Below, one piece after another: positions 1 through 12,664 of a stretch of 64,000 bases of DNA (its first letter is position 1; every line of letters starts with the position of its first letter). Below the pieces are notes generated by a model that saw only the letters and a list, made by a program, of their open reading frames with translations, had not been told where the DNA came from and did not search any database. The translations under genes were made by a program, and so were the position numbers. Source of the DNA: Pseudocercospora fijiensis CIRAD86 (taxonomy: Eukaryota > Ascomycota > Dothideomycetes > Mycosphaerellales > Mycosphaerellaceae); the NCBI RefSeq assembly GCF_000340215.1, contig NW_006921533.1:4242979-4306978 (forward strand), read 5' to 3'.

Positions 1-800
1 TATTGCCTTATAGCGGTTAACCTAATAGTAGAAATAGGGTACTATTCGGTTAACAAAGCTATAGATATCGTTCCTATAGGTCGTTAACTATGCCTTAATA
101 CTAGTATAGCAACCTTTAACCGGCGACGTTGTTATATTGCTAAAATAGCGTATTCTATCGATCTAGTATTTAATACACTATTCTCGATAGATCTACTAAG
201 TATCGGCTACGTATTAATATAGTATATACTACGCCTCGTTGTCTAAGTAGTTACGAGCTAGTTTACTATTGCTAGCGGCAATCTTGCCCTCCTTAAGATG
301 CCGATAGTTGCTAGTAAACGAGTCGATAGACTAAGAGTCGATAGCAGCGCTAAATAGGTCTATAAAGTCCTATACCGCTTAACTTAATAGCCTACGCCTT
401 GTTAATAGATTAGGAGGTCTAGTACTAAGGAAGGCCTTCGCATTAGCTTCTACTGCGCGTTTAATATGCTAGCGACAGAGCTAAGTACGTAGGTAAAGCT
501 AGTCGCTTGCTAAGGCCTTTATTAATGCCCTATTACGGTCGTAGATAACAAGACGAGGCTCTTCTACGCCGTATTCTAATAACAACTCCTATGTGTAGCC
601 TGCCTCTAATTAGGCTCTTATACGATCCTTTAAGTGCTACCTTCTACCTTCTACCTTCTACCTTCTACCTTCTACCTTCTACCTTCTACCTTCTACCTTC
701 TACCTTCTACCTTCTACCTTCTATCTTCTCCTTTCTACCCCTAATTAGCGTTATTCGGATATCTCGGGTTCTATATATAGTACACTTGAAGGCTTCGTAA
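1..800 (-). pseudogene. MULE transposase fragment, RIP-degraded, runs off the left edge
   Basis: Reading the minus strand from about 800 down to 1 gives one continuous frame broken almost only by TAG. It contains the MULE transposase signature around 600-430: a PRLVIYDRNRAL-like stretch, then a Leu-Cys-(Trp as TAG)-His-Ile segment, matching the D and C/H motifs of the Mutator-like transposase core. Upstream in the same frame lies an array of a 7-bp repeat (637-738), which would encode a low-complexity insertion. The C-terminus lies outside the window. The gene is dead as it stands. Family assignment rests on motif recognition by eye. Confidence 0.6.
637..738. repeat. Heptamer microsatellite (TTCTACC)n
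   Basis: About 14 copies of a 7-bp unit TTCTACC/CCTTCTA occur here, inside the MULE relic. The same heptamer, partly with the TTCCACC version, recurs on the opposite strand near 58,960-59,030. Confidence 0.9.
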
Positions 801-1904
801 AGAGCCTAAAGCATAATCGCAAACCCCGGGCGTTTCTGCAGTTAGGTTATATACTTTATAAAGATGTATTCTATTACTATACAATACCTATATTATATCT
901 CTAAAATCGGGTAAAACGGTTCCTAGAAATTACTGCACTCGACAATATAAGCACAATTTGAAGTATATTAATTAAGAGATGCGCTCTAGATAATCCGAAA
1001 ACATAAAAGTCATTTTTGTATCTAGCTACTTATATCCGGATGCTGTATATAGACCTATAACACTACGCTTTCTCGATAAAACTAGATAAGCGAAATCCTT
1101 TAGAATTGGCCGCTAAGAACCCTCTAGCTATCCGCGTAATTATATGTGTTGTAGTTTACTAGTGCTCGCACTCCTCCGCCGAAAGCCCGAAATTTCAATC
1201 TGTATATAAAACAAGCTAACTAAACCTCTGCAGCTAGTACGCTAGTGTCGGGATTGAATGTAATAATATTGTTAGCTATGTTTATGTATTCTAGGGTGCT
1301 CTAGGGTATTCTAGGGTATATAGAAGTGCTATCGTAGTCGGATATATACAGCTTTTTATAGTAGTATTAAGGCGACAAACGCGACTCCGCCTATATAGAA
1401 GGGTCGTGTTCTGTATTGTGTATACTAGTTATAATTGTATAGGCCTATCTAACGAGGCCCTTGCCTTAAGTCTTGTATACTATCTTAGCACTACCGAAAA
1501 CGAGGCTTTAAAGAGTATAACTAAGACCGCCGAAGTCCTTCGAGATACGCTCGAGGCGTATGCTATAGCTAAGGTCCTAGTAGGCTGTCTAATCGAGGTC
1601 GCGCAGCCTAAGTATAAAGAAGATAGAGTAGAAGACGCGATATAATGCGTATATATGTCCGTATACCTATATATGTATATACCCGTACATTTACTAGTCC
1701 TATTTAAGCGATTCTAGCAAATACGTAGCGTATTCGAAACATGCCGCTTCTACGGTCTTCTAGAGTTACCCTCCGCCTATAATATCGCTTAATACGACTA
1801 ACCGCGCGCTATCGCAGATCTCGCTTTGAATTAGCGTAGACAATCTACTAATAATCCGCAAATACCGCCGACGTACTATAACTATAGCAGACGATAATAT
1901 CGAG
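801..1904. other. Gene-poor AT-rich segment left of unit A
   Basis: No recognisable gene. A 79-codon plus-strand frame at 1,406-1,645 lacks a convincing ATG and resembles nothing I know. By comparison with unit B, whose terminal repeat lies 1,043 bp before the DUF6589 start, the left end of unit A should fall here. I could not find a copy of the unit B terminal repeat. Confidence 0.4.
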
Positions 1905-4900
1905 ATGCCTAATGCCGATAAGCTGCCCCTACTAATATTAGATCTACCTAATAACTTCGACTAGCAGCTCTAGTAGGCTATAGAACAACTTACTTCTTCG
2001 AGTCTCTAAGAGCTTTCGAAGGCAGACGTCGACCTTGCTATAGCGTAACAAGTATACGCCGATATCGAGCGGCGCCTCGCTATAATCTAAGAAGATAAAG
2101 AAGACGGAGAAGATAACCTGCTCGAGCAACTAGCGGCTTCGCTTTAGCTTATCGAGGACTGTATTCTTTAGGTTGTTAAGCCTAGTAAGGTAATTCTTTT
2201 TAGTAACCTTCTCGACTGTCTCCTCGGGGAACTAGAATAGTATTCGGTTGTACCTAAGACTGTCTAGGCGGCTATTAATAGTATCGATGAGCTTAGTATA
2301 CGTAGACGCGATAGTAGACGCCCTACTATTCGGCGCGACTTTATAGAGTCTAGAAATAAAGAGTCGGAAGAGTCGGAAGAGTTAGATAGTAATCTAAGCG
2401 ACGACGATCTTAAGTAGAAACAGACAACGAATACTATACCGAGTGCATTTAACTAGGATTTAGAAAGCGAGGATAAAGAGATCGCAGAGTAGATAGCTAT
2501 CGCCGAGGGTGCCTAGAGCTAGCGACAGACTCGTAAAAGTACCTAAGAGCAGACTACTACCTCTATCGCTACGGTAGCCGCCGCGGAAGAGGTTAAAGGT
2601 TAACCGATCGGTTAATAAGGTATACTAGAAGATTAGCTAGAAGATGAGCTAGCATAAGCAATAGAGCGTAAGAGCCGCGCCTAGAAGTATGCTTACATCC
2701 GTAGCCTTATAAGCTAGTATCGATACCCGCCGGTCTAGTTTAATACAGATTACTTTAGTTAGCCTAGCAATAAGATATATCGCCGCCGCGTCGATAAGAC
2801 TATACGAGTCGCCTTACTATATAAGCGATTCGTAAGCACTCGTTTGCTCCGCTCCTAACTTAAGCGTCTTATTATAGGTCGCCGTGCTTAGTTCTTTAAG
2901 CAGTACGACCTATCTAAGAGTATAGAGCCTATAGACCTTATATATATAGGCTAAGAGATTAGGGCATTCGCTCTAGTATAGTACAAGTTGCTCTAGGATC
3001 TATTGCTAAACTAGCGCGTACGTCCGATCGAATAGAATGTTGCTAAGGTTGTTCCCGACAAGCGCGAGAAGATATAGAAGCGTATTATTGCTATTACTGC
3101 GATCGTAACTCGGTCTATCGCCTTAAAGAAGTCCAATCGGTTTGCGAATGTATTTAGCGTATACCTTATTACGAGTAGTACTAAGTTCTATATTATAAGT
3201 GCCCTAAATAATATAAACCTATACCTATCGCGCAAGGTATTATAGAAGATTATTCGAAAGAATGCCGATAAGTAAGAGAAGAAGTCTCGAGAAATAGCTC
3301 GTAATAAGTAGGTATATATCGATATCGATAACATCTCCCGTCTAAAGAACAAGTATACGGATTAGGGTATTAGTACTGCGACTGAGTTCTAGAATATAAC
3401 TAGTTCCTATATCGCTAAGAATCTATACATCCTAGAGACCGGACTAAAGAAGGATATACTATACTAGGACGTTAAGCTCGAGCCGATCGATATTATTAAG
3501 GGTGTTATAAATAACAAGTATCGGAGGGCGACATCTCTCTACTATATCGACTAGGCCCTATAGTCTATCTTTCCTTAGATTACCGAGATCTTTAAGGCAG
3601 CCAACTTCGACTTTAGTATATATAGCGGTATATATGCCTATAGCGGTAGAGCTAATAAGCGCTTTCCGTAGCCTAAGCTTAATATACTAACTAAGATAAC
3701 CTATACGCTAACTAATCTACTACCGCTCGATATTAGTATATACGACGAGGTCTCGATTGCGGGTATATATATAGTGTAGGAGGACATCTTCGTTAACAAG
3801 CTTAAGCTAGATAAGGAGAAGGACTTCGACGAGCGTCTATAGATACTAGTTAGCGACTAGTTAACTATTAAGCGATAGTTAAATACCCTACGCGAGAGTA
3901 CCGAGAACCGGAGGCCGTTCGATAAGCGAGATTAGATAGTCGCTAATCCTGCCTAGTTCTATATTAGTATAAACAAGTTATATACTCCTCTCCGTACCTA
4001 TTAGGCTACTAATAGCGAAGGTAAGCAACTAGCTTATTCTCTAAGAGCCGATGCCTCCTTCTTTACTATTAAGGGTCTTAGTAATACTTCGCTAAAGTTC
4101 TTTATTAATCTATGTCTCCTTATCCGCTCGTATCGCTCTCGAATCGTAGCCTTAATATAGCAAGAGATGCTCGACCTTAAATTAATTCGGGAAGAAGAGG
4201 TTAACGCTACTAACGGAGATATATAGGAGGATAAAGGCTCTCCTATAGCCTCTAAGTTTACGGCAAACAGCCGTATTAAGAAGTTCGAGAAGGCTATCTC
4301 TTAATTAATACCGTCGCGGTATCTTAGCATTGTATAGCGTATCTATACTAAGATCTTTACTTAGGCTACTTAGTATAGTAAGGATAGCGATAGCAATGTT
4401 ATCGATCCTAACTTTACTACGATATATCGGCTTCTAAAGGAGATTGAGGATCTACTAACTATTCGAACGGCTATTCGCAAGATAGATATCGGGCACCTAG
4501 AACGCATCCTACTATACCTTATAACCGGGTTCCTCGGATCTAGCTAGTATAACTACGGACGAGAGACGTTATAGTTAAGCTAGCTATTAAAGGCATCCGA
4601 TCTAGCGCTAAAGGAGTCTCTGCTTGCTATAGCAGTAGTAAATAAGTCTAGTAAGCTAGGTAAGGGCATTGCTTCCGATAAGATAATTAAGCTTATTAAT
4701 CGAGAGCTATCCGAAGATATTACTACTATTAGCAATTCTACCTACGATATCGCTGCTACTATGCGACTTAAAGCCCTTAACCGCCGCGCCGCACGTATAA
4801 TAAAGGACACCTTTGCGACCTACTTTAGCGTAGAGAGCACTAACTATTATACTAATAAGAAGGCTAAAATTAATATTTGTAGCTACGCAAACAAGATCCT

Positions 4901-5441
4901 AGTAGATAGCCTAGCGAAGCAGCATCGTATCGAGAATAATAAGCGTGCCTTATCGGATAATATCTAGAAGATCGGTACTAAACGGATAGCTTCTAGTATC
5001 GATAAGTTAAATGCCGCGAATGCTCTAATCTATAGTAGCATTGTACGTAACGCCGATAAGACTGCCGCTAATAGCGTCGATATAATCGATAGCGCTAATA
5101 CTCGGGCTTGTACTAGACTTGCAGATCGTAGACTATAGGAGGCGGCTATTATTAATAGTGTAGATGTCGATATCTATAATAATGTCGCTAGAATTCTATA
5201 GGCTAATAGCTTTATACGCCTTATCGATATAGTCGATCTAAGTGCTATCGTATAGGGCATACTAGCTACTTCGATCGTACCGAGTATTAGGATCTAGGTC
5301 GAGCTAATAAGGCTCTTATAATAGCAATAGCAATAGCAATAGCAATAGCAATAGCAATAGCTAGGATATTACAGCTACCGAGGATTGAATAAGACTATAG
5401 TAGCTTTGTATTCGGTACGTTCGGTATCTAGGTATATAGCA
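1905..5441 (+). pseudogene. DUF6589-type protein gene of unit A, RIP-inactivated
   Basis: From the ATG at 1,905 one frame runs about 1,150 codons with no sign of frameshift. It is interrupted by dozens of stops, mainly TAG, at places where CAG (Gln) or TGG (Trp) is expected. The N-terminal third is acidic and low complexity. The conserved region includes a DQLT motif (about 3,855), followed by a segment reading as W-F-H-I and N-K-L-Y (about 3,955), and near the end a G-T/S-TNYYTNK motif (about 4,835-4,860). These match fungal DUF6589 proteins as I remember them. The function of that domain is not established. An in-frame (CAATAG)n array near 5,321-5,361 would have coded poly-Gln. The terminal TAA near 5,441 is uncertain. 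Confidence 0.65.
5321..5361. repeat. (CAATAG)n hexamer in the 3' coding end of unit A
   Basis: About seven copies in phase with the DUF6589 frame. CAA and TAG alternate, which reads as a former poly-Gln tract whose CAG codons became TAG while CAA stayed. Confidence 0.85.
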
Positions 5442-5469
5442 ATCTAAGGTACTATATCTATTATTTAGC

Positions 5470-7415
5470 TCTCGTTAATAGCTTCTAGTCGCTAGCCTAG
5501 CCTTAGGCACTAAACTAGTAGCGGGCGGCTATTACGTTAAAAGTGCGATAATATATAGCCGTTATTATTGCCTACTATTATCGCAACGAATAGCGCAATA
5601 CTATTAGTAGAGGCAAACTTTACCTATGCGGCGTATATCGACCTCCGCTTTCTAGTTTAACTTCTTCTTCTTCTATATATATACACATATACACTAATAT
5701 ACTAACACCCCTAGCAACATACTAGCTATCGGCGTATATAACAGTATCGATACCTCTTTGTCGCATATAGGTAGCTCTATAGCGATTAATACTATCTCCT
5801 AACTAGTCCTACGGCTTGCTACCGATAGAACCGCTTAAGTTAGTTAAGGTTCCTCGACAGGTAGAGTTTGTTTAGTCCTTCCTTCGAGGTTAGTCTCCGA
5901 TAGGCTTTGCCGACGCAAAACGTTACAAAAGCAACTCTCCTAGCGAGTAGGTGTACTATGCTATAGCTTAACGGGCGCTAACCGCGCACTTAACCGAATA
6001 AGTATTAGTTTCTAGTTATTAGATCGCAGTCTTGTCTTAGTACAACAAACTACGGGTCTCGGGTAGATTAGCGGAGGTAAAAGCTCTTTAGTAAGGTATA
6101 CCTATAAAGCAGCTAAGGGGTTGACTTTAGAAGGTAGAAACTCTTTAGCGAGGTATACCGACAAAGTAGCGATCCGAGGCGCTCTCCTACTAAGTAGATA
6201 GGTTCGTAGCATTACTATAGGCTTCCTACGTTCGGATTCTTTATAGGATAATATACGCGCATCTAGTTAAGTCGGCGTAACGCCTTCGTTAGGACTATTA
6301 GTTATAATAACCTTAGTCGTTGCGTAAGGGCCTCTAGTATACTTAAGCCTAAAGGCGCTTAGTCTTTACTGCTATACGACTGCAGCACTGCTACACGACT
6401 ACAGCCCTTTATATATTAAGACTGCTATTCGACTATAGTGCGCCTCCTCTTCTAGCAAGCGTATTAATATTGCTATACGACTGTAACGCGCTCGACAACC
6501 CTTTTCTACGGTGTCTCTAATACTAAGGGCGCGGTTACACTCTATTATTATCTAGGTACTAATAAGTGTCGCTTTAGCGAATAAGCTGTTATTGTTTCGC
6601 TTAATAAGTCCCGTCCTATATACCTTGTCTTCGGTTATACGTGCTATAGTTAGTAATAGAATGCGTTAATTGTTACGTATTGCGCGTAGTATATAGGCTA
6701 TGTGTAATTCTAGTATGCTTCGGAGTGTATACTTCTATAGCCGCTTAGTACCGCTAGTTAATTAGATCCCCGGACGCTACTACTCGTTCTTCTCTACCTC
6801 GTATAGTAACTAGTTATCGGAATAATCGTTCTAGGAGAGTCTAAGCAATAGAGGGCGTTAACGTAAGAGGGCTGTCGTAGCTTCTCGAAGAGTGCTTGCG
6901 CTCGATATATATTATCGCCCTACGTATCTATCCTTGCTATATATATTATAGTGCCTATAAGAGTATGCGGTATAATAAGTATAGTACTAGTCTCGCTAGT
7001 CTCGCTAGTCTCGCTAGTCTCGCTAGTCTCGCTAGTCTCGCTAGTCTCGCTAGTAACTTCTCGCTAGTAACTTCTCGCTAGTAACTTCTCGCTAGTAACT
7101 TCTCGCTAGTAACTTCTCGCTAGTAACTTCTCGGGTTTCGGAGGCGGTTCTTAGTGCCTAAGGCGGCCGTCGTTATCGTATTAGACACTTTTGTTAGCGC
7201 TATTTGCTAGAAACGCGCTAAATCGACGTATCTCGCTATACTAGTAATACTATTATAAAAGTCGTAAAAGTCGGTATTGTAAATGCGCGGAAGGAAGTAG
7301 CTATAACGTTTAATCCTACTAATTAAGCGCTCTACTATACTAAATCCGGGGTCTTAGCGGGACTCGGTATCCTTGTCGCTTCCTCGAATTTACGCTCCTC
7401 GACTAGCTCCTATAT
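5470..7415. repeat. Conserved non-coding core of unit A
   Basis: Sequence between the convergent genes. Long blocks recur nearly base for base at 36,910-39,315 and 49,185-51,315. Examples are the block at about 5,697-5,870 beginning CACCCCTAG, the block at about 6,210-6,350, and the block at 7,135-7,415 ending in CCTCGAATTTACGC. I see no long open frame in it. It contains several CTGCTATACGACTG-like short repeats (about 6,370-6,490) and a minisatellite. Confidence 0.85.
6987..7133. repeat. Minisatellite: 9-mer CTAGTCTCG then 14-mer CTCGCTAGTAACTT
   Basis: Tandem array at a fixed place in the core. Units B (38,941-39,030) and C (50,781-51,030) carry arrays of related but different units at the same place. 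Confidence 0.9.
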
Positions 7416-7639
7416 GCGATTTAACTATCGATATCTACGACTATCGATACCTACGACTATTTACAAGCCCTTATCGGCAAGCGCGTTAATAGTTAAGGCA
7501 ATATACTCGACTACGGGGGTAAACATGCTTAGCGAGCCTACAAGGATATAATAGACCTATAAGGACATAATAGAAGGGTAGTAAAGAGCCTATATAGCGA
7601 GCGTATAAGGACATAATAGAAGGGTAGCCTAACTAGGTA

Positions 7640-8075
7640 TTATACGCTAACTCTCGCAAAAGTAGCTTAACTAGCACTCGCAAAAGTAGCTTAACTAGTA
7701 CTCGTAGAAGCAGCTTAACTAGTACTTATAGAAGTAGCTTAACTAGGCATTATACGCTAGCTCTCGCAAAAGCAGCTTAATAGCTCTCGTAGAAGTAGCT
7801 TAACTACGATACCTACGACTATTTATAAGCCCTTATCGGCAAGCACGTTAACAGTTAAGGCAATGTGCTCGACTACAAGGGCAAATATGCTTAGCGAGCC
7901 TATAAGGATATAAAGGGTAGTAAGGAAGGACCTTATTAAATGCCAATTCTAATGCTATTCTAGCGCCAATTCTAATGCCAATTCTAATGCTAATACTAAT
8001 GCTAATGCTAATGCTAATGCTAATACCAATTCCAGCGCCAATTCTAGCGCTAATTCTAATGCTAATTCTAGTAAA
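7640..8075. repeat. Minisatellites between core and helicase of unit A
   Basis: Two types occur: an irregular repeat around AGAAGCAGCTTAACTAG (7,640-7,805), shared with units B and C, and a 12-mer of the AATTCTAATGCC/AATGCT type (7,930-8,075). Confidence 0.8.
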
Positions 8076-8469
8076 GGCAAAGGTATTATATACCGCTATC
8101 GACTATCTAACCGGGTTCTTACTAGTGTTCCTCTTACGCTAGCTACGAACTGGACTCTTATCTCGATCCTAGTATACTAATATATAGTCTAGATTAAGAG
8201 AGCGGTCTGTCTAGAGCTAGCTCTAGAGCTTACGGGCCTCTTAGAGTCGAGCAGATAGTGTTATGCTACGGCCGCTACGACGGATAGTAGATTAAGCGGC
8301 AGACATAGCGGCCTCTATAGTATTAGCATTAAATAGGGTGCTATAATCCTCGCGAACGCTACTACGACTATAGTCGGGTGTAATAGGCTCTTAATTAAAG
8401 CTAGACACTCTACGGTTGCTAGTCTAGCTAGTACCCCCTGCTTCCGCGCTTGCTACTACTAATATTTTA

Positions 8470-11400
8470 CGATAGGTGCGCTTCTATATACGTCTACTTA
8501 GGCCCTCTCCTAGATCTTCGGTATCTTCTGTATTATTTACAGTTATACTACTACGGCTACGACTACGACTACGACCGATACTAGCAGCACCTCGACCGCG
8601 CTTAGTCTTTAATAGCCGACTAGCACTACGTCTACGGCTCGATAGTCCTCGTAAAGGAGGTAGAGCCTACGATTGCGACTAGCTCTAATAGTTCGCACGC
8701 TAGAGGGTCGCCTATCTCTACTACTTAGCTCGTATCTGTATCGCTACTCGAGCGGAGTTAGCGCCGATCTCTATCTCGCGAGTATACCGCTCTTCGGCGG
8801 TCGCTAGTAGGAGGTCGATAGCTAGCTAATTTCTAGTAGCCTGCTTCTTAGCGGCCTGCTTCTTCGTACGCTCTCCGTAGTATACAGTATAAGCTCTATA
8901 CACTTATAGAGCAATTTCCGTAATAAACTTAGCAAGCTTAGAAACCGGAAACTAGGTACGTCGCTTTAGGTCTACTATATGCTACTCTGCAAATAGCTTA
9001 GCTGCCTCCTTTAGCTTACTAGAGGTTAAGTCTAGGTCGTATTCCGGATCTTCGAGTAAGACATAGCGAATAGCGTTGTATACATCCTATATATACTTCT
9101 CTTCGACTAGTATATTATACGGAATAGTATAGAGAAGGTTGTCTTCCTCGTTAGTATTACTAATAATACTATTAGCTTTCTTAGTAAACTATTCCTCGAT
9201 ATATAGCAATGCGAAGCGCTGCTTAGATCCGATAGCAGGCATCGTTAGCGGCTTTAGTACCTCTAGCGGTAACTAGTCCTACTTAACTAGCATATTAAGG
9301 TCTAGGTTATAGGTATTATAATAGTTACGGGCGGCGACATGCTACTTCTAATCTAGATATAGGTCCTCGGTCTCGTTATAATAGTCGTTTAGAACATCTC
9401 GAACGTACTATAGAGTCGGCAAATACTTGCTATTTACTAACAGACGGAAGATATTTAGGACCGCATTACGCTTCTTTATATCTTCCTTAGTCTAGTTCGT
9501 TATCTTCTTTAGCTGCACTAGCTACACTAGCTGCTAGTCTTCCCTACTTCCTTCCTCGTTAATACGACTACGCTCGATCTCTTCTATAGTACGAAGGCGT
9601 ACGATAACATTATCCTCGTTATCGCTAAGCTCGATCGTGCTAAAGTCCTCGCCTAGGCGCTCTATATTAGGCAAGCCGCTTAGACGGATAGCTTTATACG
9701 CAACTAGACAAGTCTGATCTTCCTAATATGCATTTGCGTTACGTTAGCCTCGGTCGCGCGAGACGACTAATATATAATCGGAGCCTTCTAGTACTAGCTT
9801 TAGTATATTATCGAGCTATCTAGGGAAGAAGAAGACGACGATAGCACGACTATTAGCTTCGAGTAGATCGCGGCTAGCACGTCTACCCTTCTACGTTACA
9901 TTATCGATGTCCTTTGTAATCGGAAGGTCCTAGAGGAAGATATACTTAATATCCGGAACATTCGTGCCTATACCTATTGCAGGCGTCGCAATTATAATAC
10001 AGATCTTAGAGTTGCGCTTCTTATACTCCTCGTAGCGATTACTCTTATCGTTCTAGGAGATACGAGCGGTATAAAAGGCAATAACCTTACGGACGTCGAT
10101 ACTACCGTTCTAGCTATACTATATATACTACTTAGTCGGATCCTAGACATTCTCTGTTATCTTAACCGCCTAGCTACGGAATTAGGTAACGTAGCTATCG
10201 ACCTTATTACGACTATCGATAAAGATTAATGTCTTCGGTATAAGATGCGGCGTAGCCTCTCTATACTTATTCGTAGCAAGCTTTAGCGCTAGATATATCG
10301 TATCGAAGTTAGTATTTATATTAATGTTAGTAGGCATAAGCTTCGTAATATACGAGATATCGGTACGGTCGATACTGCTTCGGATAACTCGAGTTATAAA
10401 TAGACTATCTCCCTCTTCGCGGAAGCTACCGTTTAGAAGAATATAAGGCTTACTCTCGCGAGACAACGTCGCGGTAGCGCCGAGCTAGGCTGTATCGGTA
10501 CGTAGGATTATCCGTAATTTATAGAGTTATACGAACTCTAGACGGAATTCGTACTACTTATATACGAAGTGTACCTCGTTAATAACAACGAGGCTAATAC
10601 GATTAGTAATAGCCCGGAAGGCCTTACGAGCGGTAGGAGATAAAGCTTGCTTAGGACTACAGATAATATACTAGTAATCGCCGTTCTTAATGTTTATAAA
10701 CATATCCGGATTATTAGCCTTAGTCTTAGCTGTTATAAGATAGACCTTTATAAGATCGCCTGCAGTAATACTCTAGGCTATAGCCTCGATATCGGCCTAC
10801 TACTCTTCGCCGATACGATTTAATAGAATAATCTAGATCGTAACTGTCCTAGTTAGAAGTATGTACGCCTAGTAGACCAAGCTCTTGCTAGCGCCTGTCT
10901 TAGCGACTATTACTATATCCTAGTATACGAAGATAAGTACGTAGAGCACGTCGATTTGTAACTAAGTCGTAATAAAGCTACGACCTAGATAGAATACATT
11001 TAGAATCTAGTTTAAGCTAGCCTTAACGATGTCCTTTTAGAACTGTTCTGTCTTAGTACATAGCCTAGCATCCTAGACTAGTATCTAGATCTCCTCGAGT
11101 TTAGTAATAGACGCGATGCTATTTAGTCGATCTTAGAAGTACTATATTAGGACCGGTGTCCCTTAACTATATAGTATATTAGGGCGAGTAACATTGTCCG
11201 ACTAGATAGGCTCCTTACGACTAAGTGCCTTACGACTAGGCAGACGAGGAATGTACTAACAGGTCTACTTCTTGTTCTTGTTCTTGTTCTAGTTCTAGTT
11301 CTTCCTACGATTGCGGTCTTTAGTAGAGCTATATATATACGACGGAAAGGCGCGATCGCCTATAATAGCAAGAGGCGATACTAGCGGTAATGCTAGCGGT

Positions 11401-11516
11401 AATGCTAGCGGTAATACTAGCGGTAATACTAGCGGCGATGCTAGCGGTAATGCTAGCGGTAATGCTAGCGGTAATGCTAGCAGTAATGCTAGCGGAAACG
11501 GATATATTAGCGGCAA
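8470..11516 (-). pseudogene. RecQ-like DNA helicase of unit A, RIP-inactivated
   Basis: The minus strand carries one long frame with stops mainly at TAG. Visible motifs are a Walker A-like AKTGASKS (about 10,890), motif II as N-E-V-H (about 10,580) followed by an EFR segment as in RecQ DEAH..DFR, and a KTLIFIDSR motif near the start of the second RecA lobe (about 10,220). A 94-codon stop-free piece at 10,182-10,466 carries part of this. The Asp-to-Asn change in motif II is what TGAC-to-TAAC RIP would give. The N-terminal side runs into a 12-mer array (11,379-11,505) that reads in frame as a Leu-Pro-Leu-Ala type repeat. No clear ATG is visible, so the start is approximate, as is the 3' end. 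Confidence 0.65.
11379..11505. repeat. 12-mer array (GCTAGCGGTAAT)n
   Basis: About ten copies lie at the 5' end of the unit A helicase frame. They are open in three frames on two strands, so the long ORFs here are by-products of the repeat. Confidence 0.9.
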
Positions 11517-11519
11517 GTA

Positions 11520-12477
11520 TTAAAACTAATAGGTTAGAGGCAAATGCTAACGGGAGGTGTACGTTTAATAATAGCGAGAGCGATACGCTAAGAGGCTAGA
11601 CTAAAGGTTAGTGCTTTGCCTATAGCTAATAGACCTACTTAGTAGTAAATAACTTACTTATTCTAGCCTCGAAGCTTCGCTTAACTTTAACTTTAACCTC
11701 TTTAAGGTTAGCGATATTAACACTAATAGGTCCTTCTACGCGAGCACAATACGTCAAATTCTGCTTACCGACGCGTGCACAATACTACGAGCCAGATACG
11801 TATATACAAATATCCGCTTTTATATAGGTATCCTCGGCAAACTCGTATTTTAAGCATTATATACTCGCTAGCATCGGATTCATTAATGTTTAGCGCTTTA
11901 GTAGAGTTATACGCTATTAAATCATCTATCTAGCAGTATTTATACTGCACTATCCGGAGATTCAGCTAGCTAGCTAAGTAACCTCCGACGTATGTATAAT
12001 ACGTAATACTGCAACCCTCTACTAACTTAAGCCTTATACTAGAATAGTTAATAAATACATGTTCTACAACCTCCTAGTATTGCTTTATCGAAATTCGAAC
12101 ATCGCACTTTAATAGTTTCTATCGATCGGCTAGTATATCCGTAAGACGAATTTCCGCGAAGATATAGCTTATACAAACAATATACTATCCTTTACGCTCT
12201 ATAACCTCTAAGTCTTATTTTCCTATATCCTTTGTATTGAAATTCGAGTGCTTCTACCGCTCGCTAAGTTCTTACTAAGCTGAATCTAACCGGATCGAGT
12301 ACCTTTAGGAAATCTGTTGTTTCTCGATATGTAGGCGTCGCATATATAAGATTTTTACTTCGCTAAACTCGCAATTGCGTACGCTATAAGATGCACTACT
12401 TAGTCTATCGATATCTACGCTAGTTGCTAAGATTATATATTCTTAGTGCAATTCTGCCTCGATAGCGCGATTTAATC
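11520..12477. other. Unassigned AT-rich segment
   Basis: No coding frame recognised on either strand. It lies between the unit A helicase and a MITE. It may be the right flank of unit A or the tail of the MULE, but I see no motif supporting either. Confidence 0.35.
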
Positions 12478-12664
12478 TTAGACCCTTGCTAGCGCAAGGA
12501 GGTTAGTATAGTTTGGTATAGGTCTTAGTTAGGGTAGTATGGGTTAGAGGTCTAAATATAGATAAAGGAAAGAGCCTATAGTACTACCGACAAGAGCGCA
12601 CTACCGACTAGAAGAGCCTACCTACTATATAAAAACCTCCTTGCGCTATAAGCAAAGGGTCTAA
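12478..12664. mobile_element. MITE-like element, copy 1 (187 bp)
   Basis: Begins TTAGACCCTTGCTAGCGCAA and ends with its inverse, AACCTCCTTGCGCT..GGGTCTAA, giving terminal inverted repeats of about 27 bp. The outer TTA/TAA may include a TA target duplication. The interior is rich in CTAC/GTAG and has no ORF. Related copies are at 32,101-32,269 and 45,079-45,146. It sits where the MULE homology stops. Confidence 0.8.

Larger units (their letters stand above)
1905..11516. mobile_element. Unit A: composite DUF6589 + RecQ element (ends not found)
   Basis: First of three same-orientation copies of a two-gene element. It has a forward DUF6589-type gene (1,905 to about 5,441), a non-coding core (about 5,470-7,415) almost identical to those of units B and C, minisatellites (7,640-8,075), and a reverse RecQ-like helicase gene (about 8,470-11,516). 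Both genes are full of TAG stops but keep frame. Neither terminal repeat of unit B was found next to this copy. Its right side is bordered by unassigned sequence and a MULE, so the copy may be truncated or have diverged ends. Confidence 0.7.

Noticed and set aside
637..738. Telomeric repeat
   Set aside because: The unit is TTCTACC, not the fungal TTAGGG, and it lies inside a transposase frame.
1406..1645. 79-codon plus-strand frame left of unit A
   Set aside because: No ATG start, no recognised motif, and no equivalent seen in units B or C.
1905..5441. Starship captain (DUF3435 tyrosine recombinase)
   Set aside because: I see no R..H-x-x-R..Y recombinase pattern, and the DQLT/NYYTNK motifs fit DUF6589 better.
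6987..7133. CRISPR-like array
   Set aside because: The repeats are directly abutting tandem units without unique spacers, in a eukaryotic sequence.
8470..11516. Helitron helicase
   Set aside because: The motifs are RecQ-like, not Pif1-like, and no HUH Rep domain is visible. Unit B has inverted ends, which Helitrons lack.
11295..11599. Three overlapping small ORFs on both strands
   Set aside because: All are products of one 12-mer tandem repeat. Only the minus-strand one is in phase with the helicase frame.
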